DNA from: Kribbella sp. CA-293567
Lineage (GTDB): Bacteria; Actinomycetota; Actinomycetes; Propionibacteriales; Kribbellaceae
NCBI RefSeq assembly: GCF_027627575.1
Contig: NZ_CP114065.1
Span: 1,922,001-1,986,000 of the forward strand
Direction of reading: 5' to 3'
Length of the DNA: 64,000 nt
Position numbers and translations under genes: made by a program. Numbering within the stretch: position 1 is the stretch's first letter; each line of letters opens with the position of its first letter. Of this stretch, positions 16,591-25,283 are shown in pieces. The notes beneath the pieces are model-generated. The model saw only the letters and a program-made list of their open reading frames with translations, had not been told where the DNA came from and ran no database searches.

Positions 16591-17061
16591 GTGACCACCG
16601 ACGAGCGTTTCGAAGTCCGGCGAGAGATCGCCGCCTCACCCTCGGACATCTTCGCCGTCCTGCGGGACCCTCGCGGCCACGTCGCGATCGACAGTTCCGG
16701 CATGCTGCAGTCGGCCGACGGCGAGCCGGTCGGCGAGGTCGGTGACCAGTTCGTCGTCCACATGGACCGGGAGTCGCTGAACGACCTGCCGATGGGCAAG
16801 TACGACGTGACGGTGATCATCACCCGGTTCGCGACCGACACCGAGCTCGAGTGGACCATCTCCGGCACGATCCAGCCGCCGATCAAGCACCTCTACGGCT
16901 ACCGGCTGGAGGCGAGTGCCGGCGGGACGCTGGTGACGTCGTACTACGACTGGAGCCAGATCGAAGAGCGCTACCGGGGCAAGGTCAACTTCCCGGTCAT
17001 CCCCGAGGCCGGTCTGCGCGCAACGCTGGGCATTCTGGCCCGCACAGTCGAGCAGCGGTGA
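16591..17061 (+). CDS. SRPBCC family protein
   Basis: A 156-residue protein starting at the GTG at 16591. The pattern (RREIAASPSDIFAVLRDPRGH, central beta strands, C-terminal long helix GLRATLGILARTVEQR) is that of the START-like/polyketide cyclase-dehydrase fold, which forms a hydrophobic ligand pocket. Ligand and function are unknown. Its 3-prime end overlaps the convergent GNAT gene by 65 bp, an unusually large convergent overlap. Confidence 0.82.
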   Translation: MTTDERFEVRREIAASPSDIFAVLRDPRGHVAIDSSGMLQSADGEPVGEVGDQFVVHMDRESLNDLPMGKYDVTVIITRFATDTELEWTISGTIQPPIKHLYGYRLEASAGGTLVTSYYDWSQIEERYRGKVNFPVIPEAGLRATLGILARTVEQR

Positions 17062-17641
17062 CAGGGGAGACCAGCGCCCATCCCAGACGGCTGTAGAGCG
17101 CCAGCCCGTCAGCTGTAGCGACCAGTACTCCGGTACGAGCGCCGCTGCGGCTTGCCGTACAGGTGAGTGCACGCATGACGGTGGTGCCGAGCCCTCGGCG
17201 TTGATGAGCGGCCTCGGTCACCACCTGATCGATCACTGCGTAGTCGCCTGCCAGAGCCGCCTTACCCCGTGCAGCCGCCTTCCCCCGGCTAGTGACGACT
17301 ACGTCGAGGACACTGCCGGCCTGACTGACTTCCAGCTCGTACTGCAGTCCGCAGGTCGGCGGGTCTGCAGCTAGCTGCGTGGTCATCAGGTACTCGGCCG
17401 GCTGAACCTGCCATCGCTCATCGAGCTGGATTGTCGCCGGGTCGGCGCAGACCTTCAGCCAAGTGCCGGGCGTGGTCAGGCGGCTGGCCAAAGCTGGTGC
17501 AGGGGCCGGAAGCACGTAGCGCACGAGGTGGCCCGGCAGGCCAACCTCAATCCGCCAACCCTCCGGCACCTCGACCGGTAGAGGCGTCCCTCGCGAGATC
17601 GCCCAGCCCTGCGCCCACGCCCCTGCCAGCTCAGCCGACAT
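16997..17641 (-). CDS. GNAT family N-acetyltransferase
   Basis: A 214-residue protein from the ATG at 17641 (an upstream ATG at 17677 would add 12 residues). The C-terminal half carries the acetyl-CoA loop QRRGLGTTVMRAL and the ATADGLALYSRLGW motif of GNAT enzymes. The N-terminal 100 residues resemble a degenerate GNAT half with no obvious catalytic loop. Its first codons overlap the end of the MFS transporter gene by 11 bp, so the pair is translationally coupled; self-resistance by acetylation plus efflux is a possible joint role, but that is inference. Confidence 0.82.
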   Translation of the reverse strand: MSAELAGAWAQGWAISRGTPLPVEVPEGWRIEVGLPGHLVRYVLPAPAPALASRLTTPGTWLKVCADPATIQLDERWQVQPAEYLMTTQLAADPPTCGLQYELEVSQAGSVLDVVVTSRGKAAARGKAALAGDYAVIDQVVTEAAHQRRGLGTTVMRALTCTASRSGARTGVLVATADGLALYSRLGWALVSPVTAARLCGPECPALRADRPRG

Positions 17642-18827
17642 AGGCTGCTCCTTGATCCGTTGAGACCGCAGCACCACTCAGCCGTCCAGCAAGCCAGCCG
17701 GCGCCGGATGCCGCCATCAAACCGCCCGCGACCAGCAGCAGCGCAGTATGCGTGCCCACTCTCGGAACTAGTAGCCCAGCCGTCGCCTGCCCGAGCGCTG
17801 CAGCCCCTACTCGCAAGCTGGCAGCAGTGGTGCTCACCCTTCCTTGCAGAGCCACTGGGCTGTACACCTGGCGAGCTCCGAACATCGCCGGGAGCATCGG
17901 CCCCTCCACCAGACCGGTGGCCACCGCCAGCACCAGCAGTACGGCGAAACTGCCTGCCAGCGGCCAAGCGGTGAAGGCGAGTCCGTAGGCGGCCACGACC
18001 AGCATTACCACCTGCTCCGGCCGCCAGCGGGTCTGAAACCGCCCTAGTAGCAGAGCGGTAGCGACACTGCCCAGTTCCAATGCCGCCCACAGATAACCCG
18101 CTGCCGAACGAGGCATGCCAAGTGACTCCATATGCAGCGGCAGCGTGATGAGCAGCATGCCGGTCACACCCATCAGCAGAGTGGTAGTCACCGTGGATGC
18201 CCGCAGGCGCGGAGTACGAGCCAGGTGCACAAGTCCGGCCACTACTGAACTGAGGAAGGGCTCCCGGGGTCCGTCGCCCGCTGGTAGCGCGGGTAGCCGC
18301 CCAATCGCCAAGACGCTGAGTGCAGCCGTCACGGCGATCACCACTGCGGCCGCCTCCACCGAGGCGACCGCTGTGATCGTGGCGGCCGCCGCTGGTCCAG
18401 TAATCGTGGCAGCGCCAAAGCTGGCCGCCTCCAAAGAGTTGGCCCGGGGGAGACCCTCCCTGGGGGCCAGGCTCGGCAGCATGCTGGTGAAGCCGCCGCT
18501 CACCAACGGCAGCGTCGTACCGGCGACTGCTGCGAGCATCGGCGTCACCCAGTGAGCGCTGTGTCCGACCACGGCGAGCATCGCGACCATCACCGCTCCC
18601 AGCACAGCCTGGTTGAGCGCAAGCGCGGTACGCCGGTACTGCGTCCTGTCGAGCCACGCGCCGAGCAGCGGACCGGTCACGATCGCCGGGAACGCATAGG
18701 CGGCTCCGGTTACGCCGGCCAGCACCGCGCTGTCGGTCCGCTGCAGCACGAGCAGGACGAGCGTGAAGGCGACCATCTCGTCGCCGACCCGCGCGAGCGT
18801 CGCGGCGGTCAGATAGCGGAGCAACAC
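17631..18827 (-). CDS. MFS transporter
   Basis: A 398-residue membrane protein with about 12 predicted hydrophobic helices, the length of single-unit major facilitator exporters. Loop 2-3 contains the degenerate MFS motif GAWLDRTQYRRTAL. The GTG start at 18827 follows a GGAGGGA ribosome-binding site. It is divergent from a CGNR zinc-finger gene across a GTTACG-repeat operator region and is followed by a coupled GNAT gene. It is probably a drug or metabolite exporter; the substrate is unknown. Confidence 0.88.
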   Translation of the reverse strand: MLLRYLTAATLARVGDEMVAFTLVLLVLQRTDSAVLAGVTGAAYAFPAIVTGPLLGAWLDRTQYRRTALALNQAVLGAVMVAMLAVVGHSAHWVTPMLAAVAGTTLPLVSGGFTSMLPSLAPREGLPRANSLEAASFGAATITGPAAAATITAVASVEAAAVVIAVTAALSVLAIGRLPALPAGDGPREPFLSSVVAGLVHLARTPRLRASTVTTTLLMGVTGMLLITLPLHMESLGMPRSAAGYLWAALELGSVATALLLGRFQTRWRPEQVVMLVVAAYGLAFTAWPLAGSFAVLLVLAVATGLVEGPMLPAMFGARQVYSPVALQGRVSTTAASLRVGAAALGQATAGLLVPRVGTHTALLLVAGGLMAASGAGWLAGRLSGAAVSTDQGAAYVG

Positions 18828-18841
18828 TGAAGCCGTCCCTC

Positions 18842-18889
18842 CGTAACGTATAAATGGTAGTTACGCGTTACGCTAACAAACCCGTTACG
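18842..18889. promoter_or_regulatory. GTTACG/CGTAACG operator cluster between MFS and CGNR genes
   Basis: One CGTAACG (18842-18848) faces three copies in the opposite orientation: GTTACG at 18860-18865, CGTTACG at 18866-18872 and CGTTACG at 18883-18889. CGTAAC-N12-GTTACG makes an inverted repeat. The stretch is AT-rich compared with its surroundings and contains TATAAATGG, so it probably carries divergent promoters and operators. Confidence 0.6.
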
Positions 18890-18898
18890 ATCGGTCGA

Positions 18899-19480
18899 GT
18901 GGAGAGTCTGACGACCCCGGACCGGATGATCCGGATCGCCGTGGACCTGGTGAACACCAGGACGCTCGAGCCGGAGCAGTTGACCTCCGTGGCCGCCTTG
19001 GAGCAGTTCCTGCTCGACCACGGAGAGCCGATCGTGACGGTCGGCGAGGCCGATCTGGCCGCCGTGAAGGAAGTGCGGGAGCGCCTGCGGCCGGTCTTCC
19101 GGGCCGAACCCCGCGAAGCGGCCCAAATCCTCAACGCCCTGCTCGCCGAGTACGCCGTACGGCCTTATCTGTCCGATCACGACGGGTCGCCGTGGCACCT
19201 GCACGTGGCCAGGCCCGACGCGACCTGGGCGGAGTGGCTGGCCGCCGGCGCGGCGCTCGGGCTGTCGGGGTTCGCCGCCGGCCATGGGTTCGAGGCGATC
19301 GACACCTGTGCGGCGCACGACTGCGAGCGCGTCTTCGTCAACGGGGCACAGCGGCGTCCGCGCCGGTTCTGTACGCCGACCTGCTCCAGCCGGAGCCGCG
19401 TCGCGTCGTACCGGGCCCGCCGATCGGGCGGCGCACTAGGATCGCCACAGGACCCCCGCCGAACCGAGGAGAGCGCGTGA
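18899..19480 (+). CDS. CGNR zinc finger / ABATE domain protein
   Basis: A 193-residue protein from the GTG at 18899; an ATG at 18854 would extend it but would place the operator repeats inside the gene. The N-terminal ABATE domain opens with [19 protein letters not shown]. The C-terminal zinc finger has [20 protein letters not shown] followed by [19 protein letters not shown], so its four cysteines are C-x4-C and C-x3-C. Proteins of this family are stress- or metabolite-responsive transcription factors of unclear ligand. The divergent MFS gene is the likely target. It overlaps the next gene by 4 bp. Confidence 0.85.
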   Translation: MESLTTPDRMIRIAVDLVNTRTLEPEQLTSVAALEQFLLDHGEPIVTVGEADLAAVKEVRERLRPVFRAEPREAAQILNALLAEYAVRPYLSDHDGSPWHLHVARPDATWAEWLAAGAALGLSGFAAGHGFEAIDTCAAHDCERVFVNGAQRRPRRFCTPTCSSRSRVASYRARRSGGALGSPQDPRRTEESA

Positions 19481-19698
19481 GTCACACCGTCGTGGCAGAG
19501 CTGGTGGCGAACGTCCAGTCGATCATCGCCAAGGCCGGGGACCAGGTCGGTCCGGAGGACACGCTCGTCATCCTGGAGTCGATGAAGATGGAGATCCCGG
19601 TGCTCGCGGAGGTGGCCGGCACGATCACCGAACTGCGGGTCTCCGAGGGCGAGGTCGTCCGGGACGGCGACCCGATCGCGGTCATCGAAGACAAGTAG
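19477..19698 (+). CDS. Biotin/lipoyl attachment domain protein (TB7.3-like)
   Basis: A 73-residue protein that is a single biotinyl domain. The biotinylation motif ESMKMEIP is complete, and the flanking glycine-rich turns ([29 protein letters not shown]) complete the beta-sandwich. It closely resembles the mycobacterial biotinylated protein TB7.3, which lies beside another ECF sigma factor module. No carboxylase subunit is nearby, so the partner is unknown. The GTG start overlaps the CGNR stop (GTGA). Confidence 0.9.
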   Translation: MSHTVVAELVANVQSIIAKAGDQVGPEDTLVILESMKMEIPVLAEVAGTITELRVSEGEVVRDGDPIAVIEDK

Positions 19699-19752
19699 CG
19701 GCCACCCTCGATGGCGGCCGGCGCGTCTGCTTTCCTGAGAGTTGCCGGCAGC

Positions 19753-19780
19753 GGGAACTTCCCGTTGGTGGGGCCCGTTG
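19753..19780 (+). promoter_or_regulatory. Candidate SigE-type ECF promoter upstream of sigE
   Basis: GGGAAC (19753-19758) and GTTG (19777-19780) are separated by 18 bp, the arrangement reported for mycobacterial SigE promoters (GGAAC with GTTG). It lies about 120 bp before the sigE start and would give positive autoregulation. Confidence 0.55.
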
Positions 19781-19898
19781 TCCCGTCGTACCGGCATCCC
19801 AGGGTCGAACCAGGGTGTACCCGACGTGCGAAGAGGACGGTGAACGCGGCACCATGGTGTTCTCACTCGTTGCCGAGCGGACCCAGGGAGGCGTTGGC

Positions 19899-20537
19899 GT
19901 GAAACCGGTCGACAGCCCCGTGGTGCCCGCTCCGAGCACCCCGCAGTTCCGGCCCGAGGCCGAGACGCTGCCGTCCTGGGACGAGATCGTCCGGGCCCAC
20001 TCGGCCCGCGTCTACCGGCTCGCCTACCGCCTGACCGGCAACAAGCACGACGCCGAGGACCTGACCCAGGAGGTCTTCGTCCGGGTCTTCCGGTCGCTGT
20101 CGTCCTACACGCCGGGCACGTTCGAGGGCTGGCTCTACCGGATCACCACGAACCTCTTTTTGGACGGCGCGCGCCGCAAGCAGCGGATCCGGTTCGACGG
20201 TCTGCCCGAGGACGCGCACGACCGGCTGCCGGCGAAGGGCTCCGGCCCGGCCGAGAAGCTGGACCACGACCTGTTCGACCACGACGTGCAGTATGCGCTG
20301 GACGCGCTGCCGGAGGACTTCCGTGCGGCCGTGGTGCTCTGCGACATCGAGGGCATGACGTACGACGAGATCGCCGACGTGCTGAACGTGAAGCTCGGCA
20401 CCGTTCGCAGCCGGATTCACCGTGGCCGCTCGATGCTGCGCAAGCACCTCGAGCACCGCGCCCCCCGGTCCGGCCAGACCCGTATCAGTGGCCCGCCCGC
20501 GGACGGGCCATTCCTTGCCGGAGGTGGTGACCGGTGA
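19899..20537 (+). CDS. sigE: ECF RNA polymerase sigma factor SigE
   Basis: A 212-residue ECF sigma factor from the GTG at 19899, chosen because GGGAGG lies 7 bp upstream; in-frame starts at 19854 (ATG) and 19815 (GTG) would give longer forms, as is also debated for mycobacterial SigE. Region 2 includes [20 protein letters not shown] and region 4 includes [20 protein letters not shown]. The order sigE, rseA, rseB, htrA, tatB is the classic actinobacterial envelope-stress module. Its activity should be held back by the next gene product and released by surface stress. It overlaps rseA by 4 bp. Confidence 0.93.
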   Translation: MKPVDSPVVPAPSTPQFRPEAETLPSWDEIVRAHSARVYRLAYRLTGNKHDAEDLTQEVFVRVFRSLSSYTPGTFEGWLYRITTNLFLDGARRKQRIRFDGLPEDAHDRLPAKGSGPAEKLDHDLFDHDVQYALDALPEDFRAAVVLCDIEGMTYDEIADVLNVKLGTVRSRIHRGRSMLRKHLEHRAPRSGQTRISGPPADGPFLAGGGDR

Positions 20538-21151
20538 CCTCGCAACACCCCATGGACAAGCTGAGCGCCGTCGTGGACGGCGAACTCGACCACGACTCGC
20601 GCGACAAGGTGCTCAGCCATCTGGTCGGCTGCGACGCCTGTCGCTCCGAGGTGGACGCGCAACGGCGGCTCAAGGCCCGCCTGGCCGCGACGGCCGCGCC
20701 GGAGCCCTCGATGGACCTGATGCAGCGCCTGATGGGCGTCTCCTCGTTCTCGCCGGACGTGCGTGAGGAGGTCCGGCCGGTGCTGACGCCGGCAGCGGCG
20801 TACACACTCAGCCCGCAGCGCTCCGCGTTTCCCGCGGCTCGCACTGACGCCACACGGCCAGGCACCCGGACGCCGAGCCGCAGCCGTCGGCGTACCGGCG
20901 TACTGGGCGCGGCGGGCTCTGCTGCCGCCATGGCCTCACTACTCGGTACTGCGTTCGTGCTGGGTGACCCGGCGCGGTCGGAGCAGCCCCCCGGGCTGCA
21001 GCCGCCCGTGACGAGCTTCTCCGCCGACCACGCTGCTGCCAACCCCGGTGCTCCGTTCACGGACCCGGTGGCGCTGATGAACTCGTTCAACGGGGCTGGC
21101 TACGCCGGGCTGAGCCCGACGCTGCAGCCGGTGGCCCTGACGGGCCGCTGA
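20534..21151 (+). CDS. rseA: Anti-sigma factor RseA (zinc-binding)
   Basis: A 205-residue protein beginning at a GTG that overlaps the sigE stop. The ZAS motif H29-x3-C33-x2-C36 (HLVGCDAC) marks a zinc-containing anti-sigma factor that sequesters SigE. A hydrophobic alanine/leucine-rich segment near residues 120-145 ([20 protein letters not shown]) probably spans the membrane, with the C-terminal part outside. In mycobacteria this protein is degraded after phosphorylation during stress. Confidence 0.9.
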   Translation: MTSQHPMDKLSAVVDGELDHDSRDKVLSHLVGCDACRSEVDAQRRLKARLAATAAPEPSMDLMQRLMGVSSFSPDVREEVRPVLTPAAAYTLSPQRSAFPAARTDATRPGTRTPSRSRRRTGVLGAAGSAAAMASLLGTAFVLGDPARSEQPPGLQPPVTSFSADHAAANPGAPFTDPVALMNSFNGAGYAGLSPTLQPVALTGR

Positions 21152-21164
21152 CCAGGGTGACCTC

Positions 21165-22238
21165 GTGAGCCTCTCCCGGCTCGCCGTACTGGTCGGCACC
21201 GCGCTGATCGGCTTCGGCCTGCCTCTGCCCGCCGCGGCCACGCCTGCGCCTGCCGCACAGCGTGAAGACAACCCGAGCGCCGTCGCCTGGCTCCAACGAG
21301 CTGCGGCAGCGCCGGATCACGTGTCGTTCCACGGCACCCAGATCATCACCTCCTGGGGACCGCAGGGCGCTAGCTCGGCCATGCTCGACATCGTCCACGC
21401 GGCCTCGCAGGGGTCGGAGATCAGCGTGGTCGGCTCGGCTGCCTCCCCGGGCGCCAAGGCGTTCGTGCAGCGGGCCAACCACGCCGCTGGGCCGACTGTC
21501 GACGGCGGACCGCTCGCGCTGCTCAAGGAGACCTACGAGCTGGTCTACAAGTGCTGCACGGACACGATCGGACGCGCCGCCGTACTGGTCGAGGCGCTGC
21601 GCGGCGACCGGACCGTGGCGGGCCGGTTCTGGATCGACCAGACGACCGGGCTGCTGCTGCAGCGGCAGTTGTTCGGCGACGACGGCAAGACGATGGTCCG
21701 GGCGACGGTGTTCACCGACCTGGAGATCGAGCAGTCCGAGTTCATCGGTCACCTCCCGCCGATGGCTCCGGGCAGCGTCGAGTCGGTGGGGATGAGCAGT
21801 GTCGACGGGCTGCGCTCCCAAGGCTGGACCTGCTCACCGACGCTCCCGGCGTCGCTGCAGCTCTACGACGTCCACCAGGACCAGGCGACCAAGTCCCTGC
21901 AGTTCTCGTACTCCGACGGGCTCTTCAACGTCTCCCTCTTCGAGCAGCGTGGAGAGCTCGACCCCGCGGCGGTGGCGGGCTACACGATGACCACCACGGC
22001 GGACGGTGCACGGATCTACCAGCGCTACGGGATGCCGTCGTACGCCGTCTGGTCGTCCGGCGGCATCGTCTACACGCTGGTCGGTGACCTGCCGTACGAG
22101 AACCTCGCCAAGGTGGTGGCGGCCTTCCCGCACACCCCGCCGCCGAAGGTGACCGCCGTGCAGCGGATGGGCACCGGACTGGCGAAAATCGCGTCGTGGC
22201 TCACTCCGGTGGGTGCGCTTTCCCACAAGCTGGGATAA
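21165..22238 (+). CDS. MucB/RseB domain sigma-E regulatory protein
   Basis: A 357-residue exported protein. Residues 1-25 form a signal peptide (SRLAVLVGTALIGFGLPLPA then an AxA-like site). The body matches the MucB/RseB fold: SFHGTQIITSWG near the N-terminus and RFWIDQTTGLLLQRQLFGDD in the middle, with a second domain at the C-terminus. In proteobacteria such proteins sense envelope stress and protect the anti-sigma factor from proteolysis; a similar role with RseA is inferred. Two adjacent cysteines (KCCTDT) are unusual and might be redox-sensitive. Confidence 0.85.
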   Translation: MSLSRLAVLVGTALIGFGLPLPAAATPAPAAQREDNPSAVAWLQRAAAAPDHVSFHGTQIITSWGPQGASSAMLDIVHAASQGSEISVVGSAASPGAKAFVQRANHAAGPTVDGGPLALLKETYELVYKCCTDTIGRAAVLVEALRGDRTVAGRFWIDQTTGLLLQRQLFGDDGKTMVRATVFTDLEIEQSEFIGHLPPMAPGSVESVGMSSVDGLRSQGWTCSPTLPASLQLYDVHQDQATKSLQFSYSDGLFNVSLFEQRGELDPAAVAGYTMTTTADGARIYQRYGMPSYAVWSSGGIVYTLVGDLPYENLAKVVAAFPHTPPPKVTAVQRMGTGLAKIASWLTPVGALSHKLG

Positions 22239-22316
22239 TCAACTCTGGGAGCACTTCCCCGCACCCCGGTGCAGGCTCTCCCGACACCGAGACGACGACG
22301 ACGTGAGGCGGACACC

Positions 22317-23984
22317 GTGAGCTGGGATGACGCCGAGCCGACTGCCCGGAACCCGCAGACCCCTGCGACTCCGGACAACACGCAAGAGCTTCCTGCATTA
22401 ACTCCCGCACCCGCTGGTGCCGAGTCGCCCGCTGCTGCCGGGTCACCCGCTGGTGCCGAGTCCGGCCAGACCCTGGCCGACGCGGCCGCGGCGTTGACCA
22501 CCCCGATGCCGGTGACGCCTGCACCCGCGGAGTCGACACCTGCACCCGTGGAGTCGACGCCTGCACCCGCGGAGTCGACACCTGCGTCTGTTGGGCCCAC
22601 GGGCTCGCCTGCCGGCCCGGTGAGTTCGATGGGCGCAGTGGCCTCGGCCGGTCCGATGACCGGGATGACGCCGCCGAGCCCCGGTGCGGGGACGGCACCG
22701 ATTCCGGCGCCGGGCAGCAGCAGTTCGGCGTACCGGCAGAGCAGTGGGCGGTCCACGAGCCAGCGGAGCTTCGGGCAGCCTGAGCCGCAGGAGTCAGGCT
22801 TCCGGCCTGCCTACCCGGGGCAGGCCTGGCCGACCCAGCAACCGACGTACGTGCCGCCTCCGCCGCTGGACTGGCACCAGCAGCAGGCTCGCGCCTACAC
22901 GCCGTCGCCGCCCGAGAAGCGCAACAAGGTGATCGGCCTCGCGGCCGCCGTCGCCCTGATCGTCGGGCTGGTCGCGGGTGGAGGTGGCGCCGCGGCCGTG
23001 CTGGCACTCGACCGGAACGGCGTCGTCGACGACCAGACCGGTCCGCCGATCGGTCAGGGCGCCGACCCCAAGATCAAGACCGGCTCCGTCTCGGCCATCG
23101 CCCAGACCCTGCTCCCGAGCGTCGTCCAGCTCAAGGTCGAGGGCTCCGGCAATGCCAACGCGACCGGCTCCGGCTTCGTGATCGACGGCTCCGGGCACAT
23201 CCTGACCAACAACCACGTGGTCTCGGCGGCGGCGTCCGGCGGTTCGATCCAGGTCGTCACGCAGCAAGGCAAGGTCTCGACCGCCCGGCTGGTCGGCCGC
23301 TCACCGGCGTACGACCTGGCTGTCGTGCAGGTCGCCGGGCTGGACGCGCCGTCGGTGCAGTTCGGCGAGTCGGCGAAGTCGATCGTGGGGCAGGACGTGG
23401 TGGCGATCGGTTCGCCGCTCGGCCTGGCCGGCACCGTCACCTCCGGCATCGTCTCGGCCAAGAACCGCCCGGTCACCGCCGGCGGCGAGGGCGAGATCTC
23501 CTACATCAACGCGCTGCAGACCGACGCGGCCATCAACCCCGGCAACTCGGGCGGCCCGCTGGTCGACATGGAGGCCCGCGTGATCGGCGTGAACTCCGCG
23601 ATCGCGACCGTGCGCGGCGCCGAGCCCGGGGCCAGCGGCAACATCGGGCTCGGGTTCGCGATCCCGATCGACCAGGCCCGGCGGACCGCGCAGCAGCTGA
23701 TCGCCTCCGGCCAGGCGTCGTACCCGGTGATCGGCGCGAACGTCGACATGCAGTTCGAGGGCGGCGCCCGGGTCAGCGAGGTCCAGCCGAACAGCCCCGC
23801 CACCCGCGCCGGACTCCGCACCGGTGACGTCATCACCAAGATCAACAGCCAGGCGGTCGACACCGCCGAGGCGCTGATCGTGGCGATTCGCTCGCACCGG
23901 CCGGGGGAGAGCGTCCGGCTCGACTACGAACGCGGTGGCAAACCCCGGCAGGTCGTCATCAAGCTGGGGCAGCAGGTCGGCTGA
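22317..23984 (+). CDS. htrA: HtrA/DegP-like serine protease with PDZ domain
   Basis: A 555-residue membrane-anchored protease from the GTG at 22317 (ribosome-binding site GAGGCGG). The catalytic triad is H300 (TNNHVVS), D333 (AYDLAVV) and S411 (GNSGGPL). A transmembrane helix lies at about residues 203-230, placing the protease and the C-terminal PDZ domain (about 470-550) outside the cell. The first 200 residues are cytoplasmic and rich in Pro and Ala, with three near-identical heptads (PAPAEST, PAPVEST, PAPAEST). It follows rseB by 78 bp and probably degrades misfolded envelope proteins. Confidence 0.93.
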   Translation: MSWDDAEPTARNPQTPATPDNTQELPALTPAPAGAESPAAAGSPAGAESGQTLADAAAALTTPMPVTPAPAESTPAPVESTPAPAESTPASVGPTGSPAGPVSSMGAVASAGPMTGMTPPSPGAGTAPIPAPGSSSSAYRQSSGRSTSQRSFGQPEPQESGFRPAYPGQAWPTQQPTYVPPPPLDWHQQQARAYTPSPPEKRNKVIGLAAAVALIVGLVAGGGGAAAVLALDRNGVVDDQTGPPIGQGADPKIKTGSVSAIAQTLLPSVVQLKVEGSGNANATGSGFVIDGSGHILTNNHVVSAAASGGSIQVVTQQGKVSTARLVGRSPAYDLAVVQVAGLDAPSVQFGESAKSIVGQDVVAIGSPLGLAGTVTSGIVSAKNRPVTAGGEGEISYINALQTDAAINPGNSGGPLVDMEARVIGVNSAIATVRGAEPGASGNIGLGFAIPIDQARRTAQQLIASGQASYPVIGANVDMQFEGGARVSEVQPNSPATRAGLRTGDVITKINSQAVDTAEALIVAIRSHRPGESVRLDYERGGKPRQVVIKLGQQVG

Positions 23985-23993
23985 CCCGCGCGG

Positions 23994-24009
23994 GCGGCTG
24001 ACCAGCCGC
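23994..24009 (+). terminator. Small hairpin between htrA and tatB
   Basis: GCGGCT (23994-23999) pairs with AGCCGC (24004-24009) across a 4-nt loop, 9 bp after the htrA stop. It is short, so it may only attenuate transcription into tatB. Confidence 0.35.
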
Positions 24010-24056
24010 GGGCTACGCTGTCCGCGGCACAACGGAAGAACCGAGAGGGTGGGGGC

Positions 24057-24401
24057 ATGTTCAACATCGGTCCGCTCGAGATAGCGGTGATCGCGATCGT
24101 GGCGATCGTCGTCTTCGGCCCCGACCGGCTTCCGGAGTTCGCCCGTACCGCCGCCCAGCTGCTGCGCCAGGTCCGCGGCATGGTCAGCAAGGCGCAGACC
24201 GACCTGCGCGACGAACTCGGCCCGGAGTTCGCCGACCTCGACGTCCGCGACCTCAACCCGCGCAGCTTCGTCCGCAAACACCTGCTCGACGGCATCGACG
24301 ACGACTTCGACGACAAGCCGGTGTCGAACTCCACCGACATGATGACGCCGCAGCGGCTGCCTGCCGGAGCGCGGGCGCCGTTCGATCCCGAGGCGACTTA
24401 G
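24057..24401 (+). CDS. tatB: Sec-independent protein translocase TatB
   Basis: A 114-residue protein with one N-terminal membrane helix (about residues 5-22, IGPLEIAVIAIVAIVVFGPD) followed by the amphipathic helix RLPEFARTAAQLLRQVRGMV and a charged cytoplasmic tail ending near residue 114. The FGPDRLPE hinge is diagnostic of TatA/TatB, and the length and the GPEFADLDVRDLNP tail favour TatB. It works with TatA and TatC to export folded, twin-arginine proteins. Placement after htrA is conserved in actinobacteria. Confidence 0.93.
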   Translation: MFNIGPLEIAVIAIVAIVVFGPDRLPEFARTAAQLLRQVRGMVSKAQTDLRDELGPEFADLDVRDLNPRSFVRKHLLDGIDDDFDDKPVSNSTDMMTPQRLPAGARAPFDPEAT

Positions 24402-24445
24402 GTCTTTCCCCACGCTTGCGCTGGCTCCCACCCACCCGGTGCGCG

Positions 24446-24667
24446 GGCTCCTGCGTCGCCTGCTTGGTGACAGCGGGGGTGTGGCGGGGCAACGCGTGTG
24501 TGGGTGAAGGTGCCACGCCGGCTCCTACGTCGCCCGCTTGGTAGAGCAGCGGTGTCGGCAAGCGAGACGCGTATGTGGGTGAAGGTGTGCCAGCTCAGCT
24601 ACGTCGCCCGCTTGGCGAAGGCACAAGTCTGGCGGGGGAGGCGCGGGGCTGCGAGTGAAAGGTCCAC
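24446..24667. repeat. Three degenerate tandem repeats, 74-75 bp period
   Basis: In the 270-bp gap between convergent tatB and GNAT genes, the phrase TNCGTCGCC-GCTTGG recurs at 24452, 24526 and 24600 (exactly 74 bp apart), and GNGTGAAGG recurs at about 24501, 24576 and 24653. Copies diverge in the middle. I see no convincing gene in the gap; it may form several bidirectional terminator-like structures or be a small repeat array. Confidence 0.7.
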
Positions 24668-24671
24668 CAGC

Positions 24672-25274
24672 TCAGCACACAGCCGACTGATCGCTCTTCA
24701 CCAGCTCGTAGCTGACCCGATCATCACAAACCCCCGACCCCAACCAGAAAGCCTCGCGCTCAATCCCGTCTTCCCGGAAGCCCGCCGACTCCGCTACCCG
24801 CCGCGCGGCGCGGTTCGTCGCGGCCGTACGAATCGCCAGCCGCCTTCCCCCGAACCCGCCATCCGCCGGCGACCCGAAGAACCAGACGCTCACCCTCCGC
24901 ACAGCCTCCGCCACCACCCCTCGGCCCTGGGCATCCGGATGCGCCCAGAACCCCAGCTCGCCTCCACCCTCGCCAAGGTTGAACAGGGTTAAGTTGCCCA
25001 AGGCAACATCGGAAGCGCGGTCCGCCACGCACCAGTTGAAGCGGAGTCCGGCCGCCGCCTGCTCGGCCAGGTCGCCCAGCCAGAACCGTGCGTCCTCGGC
25101 GGTGAAGGGCTGGGGGATGAACGGAAGGAAATGCGCGGTCGCCTGGTTGGTCCGTGCAGTCGTGATCCGGTCGAGTTCGTCGGCACGCCAAGTGCGCAGT
25201 CGCAGGCGCTCGGTCTCCAGTACCGGATTCTCGAACCGGATCCGGTCTCGCTGGCGTGGGTCGTCCGACGACAC
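24672..25274 (-). CDS. GNAT family N-acetyltransferase (RimJ/RimL type)
   Basis: A 200-residue protein opening with LETERLRLRTWRADELDRI, the usual start of RimJ/RimL-like acetyltransferases. The acetyl-CoA loop is AHPDAQGRGVVAEAVRRV, and RAARRVAESAGFREDGIERE is the typical C-terminal segment. It begins 9 bp after mrp on the same strand, so the two form an operon. The substrate is unknown; modification of an N-terminus or an antibiotic-like amine are both possible. Confidence 0.86.
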   Translation of the reverse strand: MSSDDPRQRDRIRFENPVLETERLRLRTWRADELDRITTARTNQATAHFLPFIPQPFTAEDARFWLGDLAEQAAAGLRFNWCVADRASDVALGNLTLFNLGEGGGELGFWAHPDAQGRGVVAEAVRRVSVWFFGSPADGGFGGRRLAIRTAATNRAARRVAESAGFREDGIEREAFWLGSGVCDDRVSYELVKSDQSAVC

Positions 25275-25283
25275 GGGGAGGTG

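Noticed and set aside
22500..22590. Tandem repeats in DNA encoding PAPAEST heptads as a mobile or unstable element.
   Set aside because: They are in frame within the htrA cytoplasmic linker and explained as a low-complexity protein region.
24402..24671. A CRISPR array in the tandem-repeat region after tatB.
   Set aside because: Repeats are degenerate, 74 bp apart with related rather than unique spacers, and no cas genes are near.
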